Positions 1 through 13,700 are shown, numbered from the stretch's first letter. The stretch is 64,000 bases of DNA from Spisula solida (GCA_947247005.1 OX365946.1:47022734-47086733); one strand, 5' to 3'. The notes: a model not told the origin generated them from the letters alone. Translations and numbers: made by a program.

Positions 1-883
1 TCTGGAGACATTTATTGTCCTCAAAATTTGCATTAAATGCGATATATTTACGAGCGGAAAAAAGGTGCTAACTAACTGACAAAGATCAAACTTTATGTTA
101 CAAATATTTTTATTGGCAAAATCATTCATGTGCGTTTCTTATGATGTCATCAGTTTGTGTGCACAAATCTTTATATGCAGACTGCGTGTAACATCGAGGC
201 CGATTTTGCAAGTTTTTGCAGTTTGTGTTTTGATTTTGTTAATAGACAGATAATTGATTTTGTTTATCTCATGGTTGGTTCCAGTGTATTTGTTTTTGTG
301 CAGATGCGCCCATTTCAAATATAAGATGCACAAACTTGTAGGTGTAGAGGCTACTATAAAATTTACCTTGCTGTGTAACAACCAAATTGTGTGTGTTTCC
401 AATTGGATATTGCTCTAGAGAGGTTGTACTCTTGTTGCAAAATGTATGTTTATTATTCCCCCACATATTCTGATACTGTGGCTTTTATCAGATATCATTT
501 TTTGTTTTTTTGGCCAGTGGGTGGGGAAATATGACGAATAATGGTATAGTTTGTGTTTTTAATGGGGGAGGGTGAGTGGAGGGATCGATGCAACAATATG
601 ACTTCAGTACACAATAATAAATGAAAGATATAATGTAATCAAATCATACTCGCTTTTATCCCTTGTTGATATTGTGTTTTTAGATGCCAAAATACAAAAT
701 GTAGAATGTATACAGTAATTGTGTAAATAGGCTGTGTTTTAATATTCTGATTGTTAGTGTGTTGTATGGTTGTATGTTACTTATTTATCGGATGAAAAAG
801 ATACATGTATTTGCAGTCGTTATTTACCCATAATAATGCATATTATTATTGTTTAAATCTATTAACATGGCACCCATTTATAC

Positions 884-1050
884 TGATCAGATAAGATCCT
901 CAAACTTTACATGGAGGTTGATCATCAACAAGTAGATGACCCCTACTGATTTTGAGGTCAGTAGGTTAAAGGTCTAGGTCTTTGTGACCTTTACCATTTC
1001 TGACTATTTGGCTGCCATGGGGCATATGTGTTTTACAAACATCTTGTTAT
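884..1050 (+). repeat. Remnant of the ATGCCCCC repeat family
   Basis: Matches the internal monomer of the elements at 4,640, 14,576, 31,061 and (reversed) 42,960: 'caaactttacatgg', 'agatgacccctactgatttt', 'gaggtcagtaggttaaagg', 'ctgccatggggcatatgtgt'. Only one monomer and the distal end remain. Confidence 0.65.
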
Positions 1051-1266
1051 ACATTGGGTATTTAACGAAATTAGATCCCCACAAATATTAATGATTTTAC
1101 AGTAAATGATTTTGTATTGTTTATAAGTTTTGTTAAGTTTGTTAGACTATTCTGTTAGAGATATTTAAATGTTTGTCTTTTGTTCTAACTCATATCAATA
1201 CAGATATAATTTACTTCATGTAATTTTTGAGTTGTAAACTCGTGTGATATCATCATGTTATGCTTA

Positions 1267-1422
1267 TACAGTAAAATTTCGGTGCCTCAAACAGTTCAGG
1301 CTCAAACACCCTATAAACCTCAAATAGGTTCTTCTGTCCAGGCAAACTGATAATTTACATGGCTCTTTTTTCTTCTATTTTCCTGGTCCGAAGGCTGTTT
1401 GATGCATCAAAGTTAACTGTAA
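1267..1422. mobile_element. Short pogo/Tc1-type MITE
   Basis: Ends are imperfect inverted repeats starting TACAGTAAAATTTCGG on the left and ending AAGTTAACTGTA on the right, with TA at both edges. No coding capacity. Family assignment rests on the TA-CAGT ends only. Confidence 0.4.
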
Positions 1423-2622
1423 TGGACTCATTATGATTAAATGGTAGCTTAAATTTAGCCAAAATTAAGTTTCAGAATCTCTGCTCAATGCTAGATCATA
1501 CTGTTTTAATGTCTGCATTATAGTGTTCTGACCAAAACGCTTGAGGTATTTGTCAGTATTTGTCGTATTTGTTAGTGTTTCTCAGAATGTGCTCTGGTAC
1601 AATCTTGAAAGGCATTTATCCACTTAGTTGTTCATTCACTTGGATGATTCAAGGTATGAAGTTAAAATCTTTAGTGTTGAGGCCAAACTCTGGCCTCTGA
1701 TTGGTTTATTTTCAATTGAGTTTAAAATCGACCAATGGTATAGATGCATTTTGAGCGTTGGAATTTTCTAGTCACAGGAAAGTAATGTACTCTGATGTAA
1801 GTACCATATACTGGCAATAAATCAATATTTATGATACTGAGTGATAATACAATGTCGGTATCTCATTCATTTCACCTCATTTTATACAAAAAACCTCATT
1901 AATTGTTTCATTTTGTGCAATTTCTTAGGTAGCTAGTACCTTGACCAAACATTCCCTAGCTGTTAGCATAGTGGTGATCTGTAAACATTGCTGAGTACTA
2001 GATTGAGGTATAGTATAATGGCGATCAGTAATCATTGCTGAATACTTTATAGATTGAGGTAGTATGAGGGTTGTTTCATAAATAATGCAACTATGACTGT
2101 AAAATTTAGATGCATTACTTATGAAACACCCCTCGTTTATTTTGAAGTCAAACATTCACATTATTCTGATTAATTTGCATGGCTGTAAGGGCCGTCTTAT
2201 AAATCATTAGGATAATAAGCACATGCACTTGAACACAAATTGGAACTTTAACATTGAAGCAGACTTTTACATTACAATGTCAACTGTTTACAAGTATCTC
2301 AAAGATGGTGACGTTGTTGTTATTTTCTCATCAAGACCAAAATTATTAGAGATCTTCAATATTTTCATTTTTTTGCATTTATTTAGACCCTAGTCTAATA
2401 TAAGTACAGTGTTTGACACTGTACCTAGATATACACAGTAGTTGGTTTGAGGCTATGAAGGTCAGTGTTTTAGTCTGAAACTGCTAGAAGACGGGTTCAA
2501 TTCTCAAGTTTTATTGCCTTTGCCATAATAAATTGGCTTTGAGTTACTTGCTGTGTGTGTACAGTATCATATCATAGTGTGAGCTTTAAAATCGTTAAAT
2601 TCATTATGTCTTTGTATAACAT

Positions 2623-2792
2623 TGATACCCCATACTCTGTATGTCATGGCATTTCATGATACCCCATACTCTGTATGTCATGGCATTTCATGATACCCCT
2701 TACTCTGTATGTCATGGCATTTCATGATACCCCATACTCTGTATGTTATGGCATTTCATGATACCCCATACTCTGTATGTTATGGCATTTCA
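2623..2792. repeat. 34-bp minisatellite, five copies
   Basis: Five near-identical 34-bp units beginning TGATACCCCATACTCTGT and ending ATGGCATTTCA. Differences between copies are single substitutions (cat/ctt, gtc/gtt). Confidence 0.95.
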
Positions 2793-3130
2793 GTCAATTA
2801 CTAATTTACTTGGCCAGTAAAGATGGTATTTTATAAGGAACAGATTCTATTCTGTTCAGTTTATTAGGGTAACATATATATGGCATTTGTGCATGGAAGT
2901 GCCAAAATTTCTCCATTATACCGGTTATTACACATTGTCTTCATTACATGTATGTGTGAGTCTAATCATCCACTGCAAACTGCTTGTAAGAAATAAGTTA
3001 ATATTTGTTTTATTTTGGTTCATAGTGAACTCTTAGTTGTTGATATGATAGTCAATTTATCAATTAATAAAATGGGACTCATTGGTAATAGCTTGGGCTT
3101 GATTGTGGCATAGAAATGCTACTCAATATC

Positions 3131-3389
3131 AGGTACGCCCCAACCTGATCTCCGGAAGCATTTCAAGTAGAAATCTCAGCTCAAATTGAGATTTGGTCAA
3201 ATCAGAGTCTAAATTTTAGATAAATTAGAAGTATGTGATCTTGACATTTTACTGCCATAAATCAGAATAATGTGTCCGTATTGTGATGCCAATTTTGAAA
3301 TATTTATCATGGAAATAACTTCAAAGATGAATGACAATATTTGAGATAAAAGTTCGTCTTGAGATGCTTCAGGAGATCGGGGCCCCAGG
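3131..3389. mobile_element. MITE-like element with inverted ends
   Basis: Left end carries CTGATCTCCGGAAGCAT; the right end carries the complement ATGCTTCAGGAGATCGG. The interior is AT-rich and non-coding. A distant relative may lie at 61,421-61,652. Confidence 0.55.
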
Positions 3390-3503
3390 TCTGTCTAAAG
3401 ACTATATACCGATATTACACTATTTCTGCTGATTTATGCACTATCAACATGGTATTGTAGACCATAAGACCTTCTCTTCATAAAGATATATTCTCTTTAC
3501 ACT

Positions 3504-3685
3504 CAGGGTCTCCGCTGCCATTCGCCAGTGTAGCCAATTGCTACAAATTCAGAAAAGTGGCTACAAATTTTTGAATTTGGCTACAAGAATTTTGTTAAAA
3601 TGATGCAAAATTTAAGCAATTTGACTCTTATTTTCCATTCTTCTAAAAAAATGGCTACAAAACCCAAAGACCCAGAGGAGGCCCT
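3504..3685. mobile_element. hAT-like MITE
   Basis: Starts CAGGGTCTCC and ends with the near-complement GGAGGCCCTG, the CAGGG-type terminus of hAT elements. The interior has four copies of a GGCTACAAA motif and no open frame. No clear target-site duplication is visible. Confidence 0.5.
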
Positions 3686-4189
3686 GGTACTGAAGTGCTG
3701 AGGATATAATTATTCTCTTCAACTGCAAAAGAATAGTTGGTTGCTTAATTCAGGTGACCACTAACACACGGTTGACTGTATATTAATACTTTGTATACTA
3801 AATTATCAACTATTTATTAATTAAAGGTCTTGTATAATTGTTGCTCACGTATCTCATTTATTTCAAGTGTGTATTCATATATTGATTATATTGGACTGTA
3901 TTTGTTATAGCAAATCATTTGTTATTACGTTAATTGGACATTAGCTTTCCATGTTGTGTATTCTTTATACACGTATACTGTCAAAATAAATTAGAAATAA
4001 ATGGAAATTGAAAGAAAATTTGTTGTGTATGTTGCTGTTACAATTTAAAACAGAATAAATGTGAATGTTAAATGGTAGTCAGTAGATTCACAGTGTTACT
4101 GTAGACTTGCGACTATGATTGGGAAGGTAAATGCACAGCCTGCTGATTCTGATTGTGGAGCCAACCATATGTCAGTCTGAAAGAGTCTT

Positions 4190-4639
4190 ATAATGATATT
4201 TATGCCCCCCCCATCTTTGATGAATGATATTTATGCCCCCCCCATCTTTGATGAATGATATTTATGCCCCCCCCATCTTTGATGAATGATATTTATGCCC
4301 CCCCCCCATCTTTGATGAATGATATTTATGCCCCCCCATCTTTGATGAATGATATTTATGGCCCCCCATCTTTGATGAATGATATTTATGCCCCCCCCCA
4401 TCTTTGATGAATGATATTTATGCCCCCCCCCCATCTTTGATGAATGATATTTATGCCCCCCCCCCATCTTTGATGAATGATATTTATGCCCCCCCCATCT
4501 TTGATGAATGATATTTATGCCCCCCCCATCTTTGATGAATGATATTTATGCCCCCCCCCATCTTTGATGAATGATATTTATGCCCCCCCACCCCATCTTT
4601 GATGAATGATATTTATGCCCCCCCCCCCATCTTTGATAA
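4190..4639. repeat. 30-33 bp satellite built from a transposon terminus
   Basis: About 14 units of GATATTTATG, then 6-10 C, then ATCTTTGATGAAT. Unit length varies mainly through the C run. The unit is the first ~20 bp of the ATGCCCCC element whose body follows directly at 4,640, so the array looks like a local expansion of that element's end. Open frames across it are artefacts of the repeat. Confidence 0.9.
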
Positions 4640-5045
4640 GGGATAAATTGCTTTGCACCTGTCTGTCAGTCGGTCTCACGGTCTGTCTGTCAGTTGGTCG
4701 TACCAAATGGTTTCTGTTCAATAACTCAAGAACGCTTTGCCCTAGGATCTTCAAACTTTACATATAGGTTGTTCATCAACAGTAGGTGACCCCTATTGAT
4801 TTTGATGTCAGTAGGTTAAAGGTCAAGGTCACTGTAACCTTTAACATTTCTGACTATTCAAATGGTTTCCGTTCAATAACTCAAGAACGCTTTGCCATAG
4901 GATCTTCAAACTTTACATGGAGGTTGGTCATCAACAGTAGATGACCCCTATTGATTTTGAGGTCTAAAAGTCAAAGGTCCATGTCACTGTAACCTTTACC
5001 AGCTGCCATGAGGGCATATGTGTTTTACAAACATCTTGTTGCTTT
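4640..5045 (+). repeat. ATGCCCCC-family element body
   Basis: Follows the satellite. It has CTGTCTGTCAG-type microsatellite sequence, then two ~150-bp monomers containing 'caaatggtttc', 'caataactcaagaacgcttt', 'gatcttcaaactttacat', 'aaaggtcaaggtcactgtaa', and ends 'gggcatatgtgttttacaaa'. Same family as 14,576, 31,061 and 42,960 (reversed). Confidence 0.8.
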
Positions 5046-5234
5046 ATTATTTGGCGGAGGAATGAATTAATGCCACACTGATTCAAATGACGGTATGCTA
5101 GTGATTTGAAGACTACCAAGTCCAATTATTCTGACCCTGGAAACATAGTCCTGGAACTACACTGACATACTAAGTATGGCATCACCTTCAAGAAGTATGG
5201 CCACAACAATTTCCCATCAACTGATTCATATATG

Positions 5235-5818
5235 AAAGGACAAGGTTTATTTATGGCTTAATTTGGCCCTGAGTTTTCTCGAAAAATAGAAATGCATCTT
5301 CCTATAAATATGTCCTATGTTTCTAACAGCCTAACACTGTCTTTCAAAAAAATAAGCATACTTTTCCATATTTCCCTCATAATATGACGAAAAATCTACT
5401 TGGAGTAGATTATTTTTATCAAAAATTTTCATTTTTTGCCATTTTCATGGCTTTTCATGGCGTAAAACCTTCCCAAAAACACTTTTATATTTTGTACATA
5501 TATAAAGACTTGCAGAACACTGGTTATGTAAAAATATAAAAGTGTCGCAAGAGTGCCATCTTGGTTTTTGGGAAGGTTTTATGTCGTTAATAGTCGTGCA
5601 ATTGGCCAAAAATGACATTTTGGGCTAAATATGACATATACGTCATATTTTTGGCAGTTTTGTCAACAAATTACAAGGGAAATTGGGATATGTATGCTTA
5701 TTTTTTACACAGGAAATGTTAAGTTGTTTGAATTATAGGACAGATTTATAGGAACATGCATTTTTATATTTTGAAAAATCACAGGGCCAAATTAAGCCAT
5801 TAGTGAACCTTGTCCTTT
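5235..5818. mobile_element. 584-bp MITE with long inverted repeats
   Basis: Terminal inverted repeats of about 37 bp: the left end starts AAAGGACAAGGTT and includes GGCTTAATTTGGCCCTG; the right end is CAGGGCCAAATTAAGCC through AACCTTGTCCTTT. A second inverted pair (CGTAAAACCTTCCCAAAAAC at 5,461 and its complement near 5,560) sits inside. Non-coding. Confidence 0.8.
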
Positions 5819-6950
5819 GGCTGTTGTTTGTGACACTAAGGGCAAGTTAGTTGCCTATTTACCTATCATTTGATCCCTTATTGGCTTTTAGCTTAAATAC
5901 TGATATTTGTATGTGCTTATGGCTAAACATGCCCTTAAAACATGTGTCAATGCTTCATTTACATTTAAAAAATAAAACCCTAGAACATGCTATAAACCAT
6001 CCATAAGCATACATTAATCTTGACATGCACGTTCTCTGGGTCATGGAGAATAGGATATGGAGCTAGTCAGTTTGATCCTTTAATTTGTTACTGTGTAATG
6101 TCAAGATTATATTGGCACATCATTTTGTATGCTGTATTCTCGTCTTTCTCACCCATTCCGTCTTTTTGAAACCATACCTCAAAACATTTTCATGCATGCA
6201 TGGGCAGATACAGGACTCAAGGAATTCAGTCACATGTATTAGTAAATTCTAACTTATTCAAAACGATGGAGGGAGCGAAGCATAATGTCAAGGTTATTTT
6301 AGTCACATTGTCTAATATCGATACATGTTGTTCAAATAGCAGCTGCTTTCATGTCTCTGGCACACATTCATACATTTTCCATCAACACCACAAAACATTC
6401 CCATGTGTAGGCATATGCAGAGCTCTTGGTATTAATAACAGATGGAAAACAACAACCAATATTGAAAAGAAAGGCAAAGTTGTGTATTTCATTGACTCAT
6501 TTGTTTTGGTTTATTGCGAATATTACTTTACTGAACCAAACTTATGGCTGTACCATTTCACTGATAATGATTTGTGTACGTTGTTTAGAAAACATCACTG
6601 AGGTTAAAACAAAAAGTATAGCTCAGCCAGAAATAACTCTAGCCTTACCGTGCAGGTAGTCTGACTGCTTGTTATCAGTGTAGATTGTAAGGGTATATGC
6701 ATTAAAAGTGATTTATAATGCACAAGATTGAACAAAAACAGACATAATGTGGTTAATTTTTATCTGTAAACAAAGACTTAGCGTTATCATCGGCAGACTA
6801 GAGGATCAAAGTGAGCATACTGCATTTTTAAGGCCCCATCTTTGATCAGCGGGTACAATGCTTTGCACTGATAATCTTGATCAATCTGTGACTGTCATTG
6901 GTTGATCCTCATATATCACATGGAGGTAGTTGATCCCTATTGGTTTTTAG

Positions 6951-7555
6951 CTCATCTGATTTTTAAAAAAAAGATGAGTTATTGTCATCACTTGATCGGC
7001 ATCAGCGTCGGCGTTGCATGGTTAAGTTTTGTGTTTAGGTAAACTTTTTTCATAAACTATCAAAGCTATTGCTTAGAAACTTGCATCACTTGTTCACCAT
7101 CATTACATGAGCCTGTTAAGCAAGACCCATAACTCTGATCTGCATTTTGTAAGAATTACTGCCCCTTTTTGGACTTAAAAATAAAATACCTTGGTTAAGT
7201 TTTGCGTTTAGGTCCACTTTTCTCCTAAACTATCAGAGTTATTGCTTTGAAACTTTCAACACTTGTTCACCATCAATACCTGACCACGTAAAGCAAGACT
7301 CATAACTCTGATCTGCATTTTGCCAGAGTTATTGCCCCTTTTGGACTTTGTTAATTCCTTGGTTAAGTTTTGTGTTTAGGTCCACTTTTTTCATACACTA
7401 TGTGGGCTATTGCTTTGAAACTTTCAACACTTGTTCACCATCAATACCTGACTATGCCTAACAAGAACCATAACTCTGATCTGCATTTTGCACAAGTAAT
7501 TGCCCTCCCTCTCCTATTACAGGGATACTAAATGGGCTATACGACATTGCTGAGA
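6951..7555 (+). repeat. Repeat with three ~180-bp monomers
   Basis: Opens with a short hairpin (AGCTCATCTGATTTTT ... GATGAG), then three tandem diverged monomers each containing 'ggttaagttttg', 'gtttaggt', 'cacttgttcaccatca', 'ataactctgatctgcatttt'. It has the same build as the AGCTCACC family but unrelated sequence. It ends just before the DH exon at 7,589. Confidence 0.7.
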
Positions 7556-7588
7556 AAAAAAGCATATATTTATATTATTTATCAACAG

Positions 7589-7710
7589 GGTCAGAAGATC
7601 CGCAAGTGTTAGCGGTGACGTCTGCTGAGGAGAGTAAAAGACAGAGTACTATACATGAACTCATCAACACAGAAGAAACATACATGAATGATATGTCTAT
7701 AGTACTAGAG
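7589..7710 (+). CDS. ITSN1: ITSN exon: SH3E-DH linker and DH conserved region 1
   Basis: Acceptor ...tatcaacag, donor gag|gtaagg. Reads (phase 1) GG, then [18 protein letters not shown] and [17 protein letters not shown]. The latter is DH helix 1, where the conserved E-x-x-Y contacts the GTPase in known DH domains. The leading GG completes a codon begun in the preceding exon; with the T that ends the SH3E exon it gives Trp. Confidence 0.93.
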
Positions 7711-10700
7711 GTAAGGTCAACACGACTGGTTTAGATTTACAGTCAATGTATATAACTGCATTTGTACCTCACCTTAACTTTTAATGCCATAGGCCTGTAA
7801 TATGTGACTGTCAATTACATGTTTGTACTCACGGATTTCGGATTTCATGAAAACGGCTAGGTCAAAATTCTTAAAAACTATCAGAAATCATTCAAAAATT
7901 AAACAGATATAATAATTGTTAAACATTCCAAAAACGCAGTCTTATACCTGACTGAAACTGAAAGCTAGACGTATGGTTGCCTCTATAAACTTGCCATATT
8001 CATTGGTATCATTATCTGGCCTGGTATCTTTCAGGCCTGTGCCTGATTTCAGGTTTTTGAATCCTGAATTTTCCTTCTTTGTGTATATTGAAAAATAGAA
8101 TGTCAGGCTTTGAAACAGGGATTTTCAGGCCTGAGAATGATTGCTAATTACCAGACCTGAATTTTTATTCATTGGGGAATTAATTTCATGGTTGTGGTCA
8201 TCAACGAAATCCACAAAATTAAATTTCCCACAAACATTAATGATTTTACAGTAACTATCTTTCACAGCTAAGCAGGTAGACACTTGGTAACTAACATTTA
8301 CTTAGCTGGCTGTTACACTATTGGCTCTATTGGAACAAACCCCATCTAAAATTTGTAAATATGTACCTTCAATTTCCTGCTACCAAGATTGTCTTAATTT
8401 GCTTGACAGGGGTTCTTTAATTCATGAATAATCAAGAAATCCAGATTATCTGCATTAGAAAGAATGAACTTTCATGCAGAAAATAAGAGTTATTTGATAA
8501 AAAAAAGAAAGTATTGACTCATAAACTGACTTAGAACTTAGAACATATAAGAGTTTTCTTGTAGGGATATGTGCTAATGGCACACAAAGACTTGCATTTT
8601 ATTTTCAGGATTGACCATTTTTAGGACCCTTGTTGATCAGTAGGACCCTTGTTGATCACATGAGACTTATTATGTCAGCTTGACTTTTTAATCACTTTAT
8701 TTTATAGGCATTTTATGATCCTATCCAACAAAGTGAGGCATTATCAGAAGATCATCTTCAGGCAATATTTGTCAACTGGAAAGATTTAATTGTGTGCAAT
8801 ACAAAATTACAAAAGTAAGTAACAAAAAAAAAAATGTATGTTATATTCTGATGAAGGCGCAAGCCGAAACGTTAATTATAATATAAAAATACGGAACACG
8901 TGTTGTTGTCGAGTTATTTCCAACTAAAAGTAAGTAACAAAATATTGATGTGAAAAATGTATGTAATCTGAAATGTCCTTGGTAATTTCTTATATTAATC
9001 TTATAGATGATAATTTATTCAAATAGGAGACAACTCATGACAAAATTGATTTTCCAATGGGAGACAACTCAAGAAAAAAAAAATTCTAAAGGGAGACAAT
9101 TCATGACAAAATTTATTTCAAAAGGGAAACAACTCTTAACAAATTTATTGCTAAAGAGAAACTATTAACAAAATCTATTTCAAAAGGGAGACAATTATGA
9201 CAAAATTAATTTAAAAAAGGAGGCAACTCATGACAAATTCATTTCAAGAGGGAGACAACTCATGACAAATAATATTTTTAAATGGAGACAAGTCATGAAC
9301 AATGTCATGTAGCCAAGAAAGATAAATATTGTTTTGAAATTATATGTATCATGTCTTGATATTTCCAGTCCTTTACTCATTAAATGTACAAATATACATT
9401 AAATCATTATATTTATTATCATGCTTATAAGTCTTGTTTCTGTGAATTTTAGGGCATTACGTGTGAGAAAAAAGATGTGTGGTGTCGGACAAGTGATCAA
9501 CAGTATTGGTGACATACTCTGTGAAAATGTTTGTATTTATTCTTACTACATAGGGTAAAGTAACAGACCACGAAACAGTCCTTCCTTGTTCTTCCTTGTC
9601 CTTCCTTGCCATTAGTAAAAACTACTAGTTCTGCATCACAATGGCCCTGGTCCATAATTATGACAAATGATGAGATTTTATGATGTTTTATGAATTCAAT
9701 ATGAAAAGGCACATATCCTCTGTATAGGTATAAAAATGTATTGGCAATCTGCATGTGTGTTTTTGAAAAATCTCTTCCCATTATCCCCTCACTTGTCTCC
9801 CTTGAAATTCTCTTTAAATTGTCTCCATTGATTGTTAAAAATACAATTTTAATTTGTCTCCCTTGATTGTTCTTAGTTTTCTTTTAAATTTTCTCCCTTT
9901 GATATTTTCAGATTCCTCATTTAACTCCATACATTCGATTCTGTAGTTGTCAGCTAAATGCTGCAGCATTGTTACAGAGAATCACAGAAAGTAACCAGAA
10001 ATTTAACGAAATCCACAAGGTATGCTATATTTAGAAAATTAGTATTGCATATATACTGTAATTCATACTTCTATTCATTCTCACGTAAATTTTATTTCGC
10101 GATTTTTTCGAAATTTTCAAGATTTTTTGTTTGCAAGAATTTTGAGTTCACTTCATTGACAATGTCCAATTCCTGACTTTGTATTATGAAATTTACACGA
10201 GACTACTGATTTCGCATGTCAACATCCTCGCGAATATCTCGTCAAAAAATCATCATTTAGTGCCTGAGATTCACCCTTTACTCAATATTGAAATATCTTG
10301 ATTCATCTACAGTATTTACTTGCAGGTGCTTTGCAACACATTTGAAAGAAATAATTGATTTTATGCTGGATGTCTGTCTGTATGGATCAATGTAACAAAG
10401 TTTGTCCACACATGTTCTGCTTAACCACTGGATGGATTTCTATGAAACTTCTCTTAAACGCTTGGTACTGGTACTCAGTACTGCTTGGTGCTTTTACGGC
10501 ACAAATGCATTAAATGTGTATCCAATGACATCATAAACCTTGGCATATTTTTGGCTTATAACACTCGTACATGCATGATACAGATTCAGAAAACCAAACA
10601 TGTATGATACAGAAAATTCAATTTGTTGCGCTGTTTTCAACTGTGCAATTTAGTCTGTATTTGTGACAATACATTGCTAGATATATAACAAAATGTAACA

Positions 10701-13700
10701 GCACATATCGGCTGCAGAATTGATACAAAATGTTTGACTCTTGTATATTTCAGAAAAGTGTTCAAAATCCTAAAACCAAGGGCATGCCACTCAGTAGTTT
10801 CCTATTAAAACCAATGCAAAGAATTACAAAATATCCTTTGTTAGTTGAAAAGGTAAGTTGGATTCACTGTGTTTTAAACTGTTACAAAAAAGCAGCAATT
10901 GGTCCAACAAAGGTCTACTTGCATTGCTACATGGTATTTGCCTATGTAATAGTCTGGATGTCTAAATCTTAACAATATAAAATTATGATAAATGTACTAT
11001 AATTTTAATTGCTTGAATTTTTTTATTTTACCTCATTACTGGCCTGTCGAACAGCTGTATTGGCATGAGGCACCTTCTAATGCATATCCAAAAGAAGAAC
11101 AATGTATTAGGTGTAACCAGTATATCTAAATTCAATGTATTGTCTCAATATTAGCTCCACTGAGCTCAATATTAGCTCCACTGAGCTCAATATTAGCTCC
11201 ACTGAGCTCAATATTAGCTCCACTGAGCTCAATGAGCTCAAGGTGAGTTTTAGGGTGCTTGGATGTCAGGCTTGCTGCTATCTCCTAAACTACTGAGTGG
11301 ATTTGACCTAATTGCACAGGAGTTATCCACAGGTGGTCCTCTTCAAAACAATAGTATCAGACGTTCCAGTCTGCTGCATATGTATGCATTTTGTATGATT
11401 ACAGATATTAAAACATACACCAGAAAGTCATCCGGATCACAACCATTTAAAGGAAGCGTTAGAAACATGCCAGGAATTATGTAGTCAGGTCAACGAAGGT
11501 GTTCGAGAGAAGGAGAATTCTGATCGACTGGAATGGATTCAGCAACGTGTACACTGCGAGGGCTTACCTGAGGTAAAAGTTTGTCTGTGTGACATTGTTT
11601 GAATTATACAGATCCAGTTATATAATTATGTCGTCTTCGTGCAGTGAAGAAGATATGGTTTTGTGCTGGACCTTAGGATTAATATCAGTCTGTAGGTTGT
11701 ATAGATAACCCATAGTTTGCATGTTCTTATTTTGGGGAGGGGCCAAAAAAGGTAACCCCATTTATTCTGGCCATCTGTTGGTTTATGGGTTAGAGTTAAG
11801 TAATTATGTCTTCTGCGTACAGTGAGGGCGATACATTGATTTGTGCTGGACCTTAGGATTGTTGTCCATCTGCCAGATGTATGGATAATACAAAATTTGT
11901 CCGCCCTTGTTATCTTTAACCATTGGTCAGATTTCAACAAAACTGCACACTAATACTGATTGGTACTAAACTCTGGAAATGTTTTTTCAGATGAATTGTG
12001 GGAGACGGTTTTTGTGTCGTAAACCATTCTAGTTTACGTCATAATTCTTTTAGCAGAGAAATATTTTTCCATGAATACGAATGCAAAATATTAATTGATT
12101 ATTCAACCATAAATATTTTAATATTTCTTAAAATTAAAAACCTTCCTTTTAACTATTTGTCTTTAAATCTTTAGAGAATCTTATCAATCATTAATAGAGG
12201 ATCTTGTATGAGAGCTCATTACATATGAGTTTTATTAAAAGAGTGGATACAATGATATGACGCGAGGCTTTGTCGAGGCTTTGTCGACGAGTTCAATAAA
12301 ACTTGTATGTACAGTTGTAATGAGCACCACGAATGTAAGATTCTATTTATCACATAACCTTAGAAAACGCTCATTATTGTTCAAAAGGATAATGTATGCT
12401 TCATAAGTTTCAGCCAAAATTCAGCGTTGCAATTAGCGCAATGTCATGGCAACTTTGATATTATCCTGACGTCATTGACGGATCAATGCATGGATTGGCT
12501 AACGTCACGTCAAGCTCATTTAAATATTTATTGCACAGTCGGGGAGTACCGAATGATATTTACGGCACTGCTTTACGGCACTCATGGACCGCAGGTTATG
12601 TGATAAATAATGATCTTACATGATTTGATTCGATTTTGGGAATATATATGTTATTTATTCAAAAAGTAAGATAAAATTTAACACTATCCTACAGTGTTAC
12701 ATACATATTTTTGTGCATGTTATTGAATATGATATTTTTTATTTCAGAAAATAACTTTTAATTCTGTAACAAATTGCCTTGGACCAAGGAAGTTGCTTCA
12801 TACTGGTGTGGTGTATAAGGTAAATGTTTTAGTGATTTGGTGTAAAACTGTTGATACACTGACTCCATAGACCAGTGCTGATCTGTGTTGACTTTTTTTT
12901 TTGAGTTCGGCTGAGACTATCATAGTGTGTGGCCGTTCAGTTTTATCACTGCCTAATAGGACAATTACCTCCAGCTTCGCGTGATACAAGGAATCCTGGC
13001 GGGCTGCCCTTAGCTCTTTCGAAATAGACTCCTTGGTATTTTAATGTGCCAGGTGTATAGCACAGATACACTCGAGACTTCCTTTGGGTTTCCAACCAGT
13101 TGGTCTCTAATTCAAGTAGGGTTCCCACGGTCAGGGAAAAGTCAGGGAAAAACAAAAACATTTCAAGGTCAGGGAAAAGTCAGGGAATTTTGAAATTAGT
13201 CTGGGAAGTCTGAAAATTGAGCAAAAGTCAGGGAAAAGTCGGGGAATTATTTATTATAAGTGTCAATTCCTGTGAAGGAAATACAAAAGATTTGAAAATA
13301 ATTCTCGCTCGCTATGCTCGCTCAGGTCAATGCTTAATTATTATAGCTAATTGTTAATTGTCAGTCCTAAAACTGTTAAATTACAAACAATTTCTCCCAT
13401 AAGCAAATATAGCTTCCTTTTCTCTATCTTTATTGCCATATTTTGCCCAAACAAAACAACACTTTGGTATCCACAACACTTTGGTATCCGATTGCTCTAA
13501 AAAGTCAGGGAAAACTACTCTTTGGTCTGGGTAAAGTCAGGGAAAACTACTCTTTGGTCTAGGTAAAGTCAGGGAAAACTACTCTTTGGTCAGGGGTAAA
13601 ATCAGGGAAAACTACTCTTTGGTCAGGGAAAAGTCAGGGAAAACTACTCTTTGGTCAGGGAAAAGTCAGGGAAAACTACTCTTTGGTCAGGGGTAAAATC

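Larger units (their letters stand above)
1..7588. other. Non-coding stretch upstream of the first DH exon
   Basis: No exon of a recognisable gene was found here on either strand; open frames are short and low-complexity. In particular I found no SH3E-type exon (no ALYPYQ, WW or PSNYV signature), although the exon at 7,589 needs one upstream in a normal intersectin gene. The stretch holds MITE-like elements, two minisatellites and bivalve-type repeats listed separately. The gaps (about 1-880, 1,430-2,620 and 5,820-6,950) show nothing I can name. It is probably intron of the intersectin gene, or sequence next to a rearrangement. Confidence 0.5.

Noticed and set aside
4231..4467. Repetitive minus-strand frame (MGGGHKYHSSK repeats)
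   Set aside because: Product of a 30-33 bp satellite with a variable C run that shifts the frame; no gene context.
6200..6601. 133-codon open frame
   Set aside because: No domain, Cys/His/Tyr-rich random composition, and no splice or start context; likely chance.
1..7588. Search for SH3E or earlier intersectin exons upstream of the DH exon
   Set aside because: None found in any frame, so the order problem cannot be solved inside this window.
10730..10972. Separate small gene over the exon at 10,754
   Set aside because: It is the DH exon plus intron read-through; the true borders are the AG at 10,753 and the GT at 10,853.
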